A stretch of DNA of 13,217 nt from Rostrohypoxylon terebratum (lineage: Eukaryota > Ascomycota > Sordariomycetes > Xylariales > Hypoxylaceae), in assembly GCA_022497145.1 (NCBI GenBank), contig MU386105.1, forward strand, positions 1-13,217, in the 5' to 3' direction. Made by a program: the position numbers and the translations under genes. Shown here piece after piece: positions 8,543 through 13,217 of the stretch. Within the stretch, counting starts at the first letter, position 1, and each line of letters opens with the position of its first letter. The notes below the pieces were generated by a model that was given only the letters and a program-made list of their open reading frames with translations, was not told the DNA's origin and searched no databases.

Positions 8543-11500
8543 ATGAGGGCTTCTTTACTTGTTCCTTGGGCCATCTTGGCTTCAGAGGCTTTTACTTCCA
8601 ATTCTCATATCGAAATCTCCCGTCGGGACGAGGATGCCGAGGAACTTGACTCGTGGCTCGCGACGGTCCAGCGAGCATCACATGATACGTCCAAAAAGTG
8701 TCCCGTGTCATGCAGTTCAACCAAAGACAGCAGCTCGAGCGATGAATGGTTCTTATTTTCAGACACTGCAGAGTTGGCCTCATGTAATGAGACCATGTTG
8801 TTGAACATGGCCGTCGAGACCGCAGCAGAAGACAAAACAACACCAACCGGTATCAGGGCTTGCACTGCCGACTATTCTTTAGGGGTAAACGCTACATTCG
8901 TCGCAGATGAAAACACAGCATCTCTCTGTTCAACGTCTAATCGCGTTCTCGAGGAGACCTCTGTCTACATGCACGAACCACAAGTCGGTAGCGATGCCGC
9001 TGAATTCTCCGTCAACCACCTTCTAGCTGCTGGGCATCAAATTTCCAGCCATCTTGCATTACAGACACCTTCCTGCGATGACGACGTAATTGAATTTGCC
9101 TACTTCCAGTCAGCAGCTATCGGAGTCTTTGCCGGAGCAGAGGTAAATCAACATGGAGTAACGTAAGTACTTCAAAAGCTCACCAACTTACTTCCTTAGG
9201 GATCGGATCACTGACCTACTGTCATAGCTCGAATGTTCTCAACAATCTGCTGAAATATGTAGAAGAGAAGGTCACCACCAAGACCACCGTCATTCAGCTC
9301 TGTGGCGCCAACGGCCGCGGCGCAGATTATAGCATTGGTATCATCGCTGCCAGTGTCGCGAATCTCCCATTTATCCAAGAGGCTGTCAAGACTTGGGCTG
9401 ACGGGAAGTGTGTTACTCAACCGAATGCAGGAGAGCCTTGGATGTCAGTGACCCTGCGTGTGCCCTCCCCCATCGAGGCCTCATCAAATAGCACAAATAC
9501 GACGACGTCATCTGACATTACACCCGCAAGCCTCGGGGCAAGATCTCTCTTTTCTAAGAGGGCCAACTGCAAAACAACCAAGGTCAAATCCGGAGATGGA
9601 TGTTACGCCGTTGCCAAAAGGTGCGGGATCAGCCAAGCGAACTTGGAGAAATACAATCGTAAAAATCTTTGCAAGACCCTCGTTCTAGACGAGGTCGTCT
9701 GCTGCAGCAGTGGCACTCTCCCTAGCACTCTGCCCCCTGGCAACTCAGACGGCACGTGCAAGACAAGAAGCGTAGTCTCTGGCGACAGCTGCGCATCTCT
9801 AGCTTCCAAGTGTGGTATCAGCGCGGCAGACTTCAACAAGGCCAACACCAAAGCCAATCTATGCTCGACCCTAGCCGAGGGCCAAAAGGTTTGCTGCACG
9901 GCTGGCAAGATGCCGGACTTGAAGCCCAAGCCGGATGCCAATGGCAATTGCGCCGCATACAAGACAGTGAAGAATGATAATTGCGCTAAGATAGCGGCAG
10001 CCCGTGATCTGACCGTGAAAGACCTGGAGGGATTTAACAAGAAAACTTGGGGTTGGAATGGCTGTAAAAAGCTCTTGCCCGACTTTAAGATGTGTGTGAG
10101 CAAGGGAAACCCGCCTATGCCAGCGACTGTTTCTGTGAGTACCGATGTATCTATTCCTATTAGGCGGGTTTACTAATGATGGTTCTGAACAGAATGCTGT
10201 CTGTGGCCCAACGGTAAGAAAATGTCGCCTTTCTAACAAGATACAATGAATACTGACCTGAACACGTGAAGGTAAATGGCACAAAACGACCCTCAACAGG
10301 AACAGACTTGAGCAAGCTTAACCCATGTCCACTAAATGTTTGCTGTAATATCTGGGGCCAATGCGGTACGACGGATGACTTCTGTGTTGAAAAGAAGTCC
10401 GCAACTGGTGCCCCTGGGACATCAGGCGTGAAGAATGGATGTAAGTTGCGCAGTCTCTAGCATTTCATCATTAAGAGCTGTGGCATGATAGATGTGTCAA
10501 GCTAATAATAAGAATTAGGTGTGAGCAGCTGCGGCAGAGATATTATCAAAGGGTCGGCGCCGGCTAAGAAGATCAAAGTGGCGTATTTTGAGGCCTGGAA
10601 CCAGGAGCGCAAGTGTTTGACGATGGATGTCGACCAAATTGACACAGGCGTTTATACTCACATCCACTTCGCATTTGCTACTATCACTCCGAATGACTTC
10701 GCAGTTGATATCAGTAAGGTCAAGGAGCAATTTGAGCTCTTCAAGGCAATGAAAAATGTTAAGAAGATCATATCGTTCGGTGGCTGGGATTTCAGCACGA
10801 AGCCCGGGACATTTAACATCCTTCGTACGGCCGTTCAGCCAGCCAACCGCGACAAGTTCAAGAAAAATCTCCTTGCATTCGTCGACAAGCATAAACTTGA
10901 TGGTATCGACCTCGATTGGGAGTACCCCGGAGTGAGTGGCCCACTCTACCCCAACCCCCTATTTTAGCGGGACTAACAAGAGAACGCATAGGCCCCTGAT
11001 ATTCCTGACATCCCAAGTGATGATCCCGTCAATGGTAAGAACTACTATGAGTTCCTGTCCGGTCTGAAGAAAACCGTTGGCTCTTCCAAGTCAGTGTCCT
11101 TCGCGGCACCGGCGTCCTACTGGTACCTCAGAGCGTACCCCATCAAGAACATGGCCAAGGACCTTGATTACATCGTCTACATGACGTACGATTTGCACGG
11201 TCAATGGGACTATGGCAACAAGTGGACTTCTCCTGGCTGCCAGAGCGGTAATTGTTTGAGGTCACATGTCAACGCGACGGAGACCAAAGATGCTCTTTCT
11301 ATGATCACCAAAGCTGGCGCCGCGTCGAACAAGGTCGTGGTGGGCGTGTCCAGTTACGGTAGGTCGTTCAAGATGGCCAAGGCAGGTTGCTATTCTGAAG
11401 AATGCCAATTCACTGGATCAGCCCGTGTGTCCAATGCCGCGAAAGGGCGTTGTACTAACACGGCAGGCTATATCTCCAATGCCGAGATCGAAGAGATCAT

Positions 11501-12994
11501 TTTCAGCGGAAAGGTTAACAAGCAGTGGAAGAAGGAGGGCTCCAACTTTTTGGTATACAACAACACGGAGTGGGTGGCCTATATGGATGATGACATGAAG
11601 AAGACGCGGTCCTCATTCTATGATTCGTACAACTTTGCCGGCACCACCGACTGGGCCGTAGACTTGCAGTATTTCGTAGAGTAAGTATTATCGTCACTCT
11701 TACACTCACCAGGCTTATCTTCGTACTAACAACATCTAGTGGTAGCGGTGGCGATCTATACGGCGATGATTATGAATACATAATCGATGAGGACTATTTC
11801 TCTCCGTGTCAGGGCTCATACACGATGATCGACCAGCTCAACGAAAGGAAAGACTCGTTGCCTGCCCACTGCATTGAGCAGTATATCCTAGACGTCCAAG
11901 TCGCTACTTTAGACACAGCTCTGAACAAGTACAAGAAGCTTATTGACGACGGTTACGACGAAAAATTCTCGATATATGAGAAGTACGTCGCGGATCAGGT
12001 CCCCCTTCAAGTCAACCACTTTATGGCCAGCGACAAGGTAGACAAGTACTTCACATGTACAGAAACCAAGTACATTACATGCTGTAGTAGCTGTCGGTAT
12101 TCCACCTGTGCTGAGACCTGCGTCAAAGGCAGCGATTGCAAGGACGGCAGGGGTACTATTGATATAGCTTGCCCGCGGATGGAATTCCAACGAGACATGG
12201 TGGACGGCGACCAAACCCCGATCCCGAACGCGACGTTCACTCTGAAGGACAAGGACGGATTCTGGAAAGACATCGGAGATGAGTACGGCATTGATGAATC
12301 GTGGATCAAGTTTGACAGGCGGCTGATGCGGGTCAACAACGGGTGCCAATATGCGGGTAAGGATATTAAGGAGTGCCAGGACAAGCAAAACAACTTCTTC
12401 TACAACTACCCAGTCCCCGACAAGGTCACAGTGTACAACCCAAAGGACATCATCGGTGATTCCTTCCCTAAGGCGACCGACATGCTCGACCGGTTCAAGA
12501 TCGTCCGGACGTATGGGGACTGGGACGACCTGATGGAGCTATCGGACCTAGTAGACGCAACATCGTTGCCGGGCTACACCACCGAGGAAGCCGTGTCCAG
12601 CATGGAGAAAATCGTCGAGGAGGCAGGCGAAATCGAGAAGAGGGAGCGGGAGGAATTTATCCTCAATTTCATCACCGGATTGCTCTTCTGGATCCCATTT
12701 GTGGGCGAGGCCGCCGGAGCCGCCGGCATGACGACGGCGCGCTCTTTGCTCCGGCTCATCGGCTCCACCGGCGACGCAGGATTAGCAATTTATGACATCG
12801 TCAAAGACCCTAAGAACGCTTTCATGACTGTCTTTAGCTACCTCATGGGCGCTGGTCTAGGCCGCACTGGATTCAAGAAGGCGGCTGACTCTCGGCGAAG
12901 CATGTCCTCTTCCGAATACGACAGTCTGGGAAATGTAAAGGGGAAGTTGGACTTAGTCCAGGATATCCGCAGCCATATCTGCCCTATGAAATAG
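8543..12994 (+). CDS. Killer-toxin alpha/beta-like GH18 chitinase (LysM x3, CBM18, GH18)
   Basis: Seven exons: 8543-9162, 9228-10134, 10193-10213, 10272-10440, 10519-10931, 10992-11680, 11740-12994. They join to 4074 nt, 1357 aa, with all phases closing. Signal peptide about 1-18. The N-terminal killer-toxin-like domain includes CNETML and, across intron 1, FAGAEVNQHGVTS and CGANGRGADYSIGI. Three Cys-rich LysM modules follow (about 321-366, 384-430, 448-496), then CBM18 (about 513-554). GH18 spans about 591-938, with SFGG, catalytic DGIDLDWE (E707), MTYDLHGQWDYGN and GTTDWAVDLQ, so it should be active on chitin. After it come a Cys-rich segment (about 1046-1084) and a hydrophobic region (about 1247-1268 and 1285-1313). 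Possible Kex2 KR sites are at 317-318 and 1240-1241. The architecture matches subgroup C fungal chitinases related to the zymocin alpha/beta subunit: secreted, wall-targeting, probably antifungal. No gamma-type cargo domain is seen. Confidence 0.93.
9163..9227 (+). other. Chitinase intron 1 (65 bp)
   Basis: Donor GTAAGT, acceptor TAG, branch-like CTGAC at 9211-9215. Removal joins the first open frame, which otherwise stops at TAA, to a second frame reading through SNVLNNLLKYVEEKV into the LysM region. Confidence 0.92.
10135..10192 (+). other. Chitinase intron 2 (58 bp)
   Basis: Donor GTGAGT, acceptor CAG, branch-like CTAAT at 10173-10177. Phase 0, between the third LysM module and the micro-exon that begins the CBM18. 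Confidence 0.9.
10214..10271 (+). other. Chitinase intron 3 (58 bp)
   Basis: Donor GTAAGA, acceptor AAG, branch-like CTAAC at 10233-10237 or CTGAC at 10253-10257. Together with intron 2 it isolates a 21-bp exon (10193-10213, NAVCGPT). That exon supplies the CGP that opens the CBM18, which supports the model. Confidence 0.85.
10441..10518 (+). other. Chitinase intron 4 (78 bp)
   Basis: Donor GTAAGT, acceptor TAG, branch-like CTAAT at 10502-10506. It splits a Cys codon; joining gives NGCVSSCG just ahead of the GH18 domain. Confidence 0.9.
10932..10991 (+). other. Chitinase intron 5 (60 bp)
   Basis: Donor GTGAGT, acceptor TAG, branch-like CTAAC at 10973-10977. Phase 0, directly after the catalytic DLDWEYPG; joining gives EYPGAPDIPDIP. 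Confidence 0.92.
11681..11739 (+). other. Chitinase intron 6 (59 bp)
   Basis: Donor GTAAGT, acceptor TAG, branch-like CTAAC at 11726-11730. It splits an Asp codon at the end of the GH18 domain and joins it to the C-terminal exon (FVEDGSGGDLYG). Confidence 0.92.
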
Positions 12995-13152
12995 GTAGTG
13001 GATACTGTCGCCTAACCGAATGCCCAAAACTGAATGCGACCAGCTTTAATAGAGTTATTAAACAATATAAATAGATTAATGTCACGGCCACCAAAAATAA
13101 ATCATTCTGATGTGGAGCACGTCAACCAATCATGGTTAAACTACGGAGAAAT
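12995..13152 (+). terminator. Chitinase 3' flank with polyadenylation-type signal
   Basis: AT-rich 3' region after the stop (TAG 12992-12994). An AATAAA hexamer lies at 13096-13101, about 100 bp past the stop, with other A/T-rich tracts near 13055-13080. This is the likely poly(A) zone; the cleavage site is not determined. Confidence 0.45.
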
Positions 13153-13217
13153 GGATGTGTATGGATGTGGAGGATATGGAACACATCAATACACATCCAA
13201 CACATCAATACACATCC
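13153..13217. repeat. Short inverted and direct repeats at window edge
   Basis: ACACATCAATACACATCC occurs twice, at 13181-13198 and 13200-13217 (19-bp period). GGATGTGTAT at 13153-13162 is the exact reverse complement of ATACACATCC at 13189-13198 and 13208-13217. The array runs into the window end, so its full size is unknown. It could be the start of a minisatellite or the arm of a small mobile element. Confidence 0.7.

Noticed and set aside
9603..10103. Minus-strand open frame of 166 codons
   Set aside because: It is antisense to the LysM exon, whose coding reading is supported by domains; no motif in the antisense frame.
11909..12393. Two overlapping minus-strand open frames (159 and 128 codons)
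   Set aside because: They lie opposite the last chitinase exon and lack recognisable domains.
8519..12994. Chitinase region read as several separate genes or a stop-broken pseudogene
   Set aside because: Every break has canonical intron borders and a branch-like site, and joining them restores LysM, CBM18 and GH18 motifs across the junctions with correct phase.
1..13217. CRISPR array, tRNA or rRNA genes
   Set aside because: No regularly spaced repeats and no tRNA TpsiC-arm or rRNA-like blocks were noticed; the genome is fungal. A tRNA scan could not be run.

Overview
The window comes from a filamentous ascomycete fungus (Pezizomycotina, probably Sordariomycetes-like). The evidence is short 58-78 bp introns with GTAAGT/GTGAGT-type donors and CTAAC/CTGAC branch sites, secreted fungal-type LysM, WSC and 2EXR proteins, and intergenic DNA full of ACCTAGGT/AGGTACCT-like motifs. 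Exact taxonomy cannot be read from the sequence alone.

Layout. Positions 1-892 show no convincing gene. 893-2911 (-) encodes a secreted M6-like zinc metalloprotease with an intact HExxHxxGxxD motif. 2912-4537 is intergenic and contains, around 3847-4425, what looks like a decayed small gene with in-frame stops. 4538-5290 (-) encodes a secreted LysM + WSC protein. 5291-6008 is a divergent intergenic region with two copies of the palindrome TTGGCGCCAA. 6009-6641 (+) encodes a 2EXR-domain protein. 6852-7700 (-) encodes a 282-aa secreted Cys-containing protein of unassigned function. 7701-8542 is a divergent promoter region. 8543-12994 (+) is a seven-exon gene for a 1357-aa killer-toxin-alpha/beta-like (subgroup C) GH18 chitinase. 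I rebuilt it exon by exon; the coding length is 4074 nt and all phases close. 12995-13217 is 3' flank with a polyadenylation-type hexamer and, at the very edge, short inverted and direct repeats.

How the genes may work together. Four of the five clear genes encode secreted proteins, and two of those bind or cut chitin. The chitinase has a signal peptide, an N-terminal killer-toxin-like domain, three Cys-rich LysM modules, a CBM18, an active GH18 domain, a Cys-rich segment and a C-terminal hydrophobic region. This is the architecture of the zymocin alpha/beta subunit, which docks on chitin in a competitor's cell wall and helps deliver a separate cargo. No recognisable gamma-type cargo is present. 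Instead an unassigned secreted protein is transcribed divergently from the chitinase, and a LysM-WSC protein lies nearby. The most interesting reading is a chitin-targeting attack module in which the 282-aa protein is a cargo, cofactor or self-protection factor and the LysM-WSC protein shields or competes for chitin. The architecture and gene order are seen directly; the joint function is inference.
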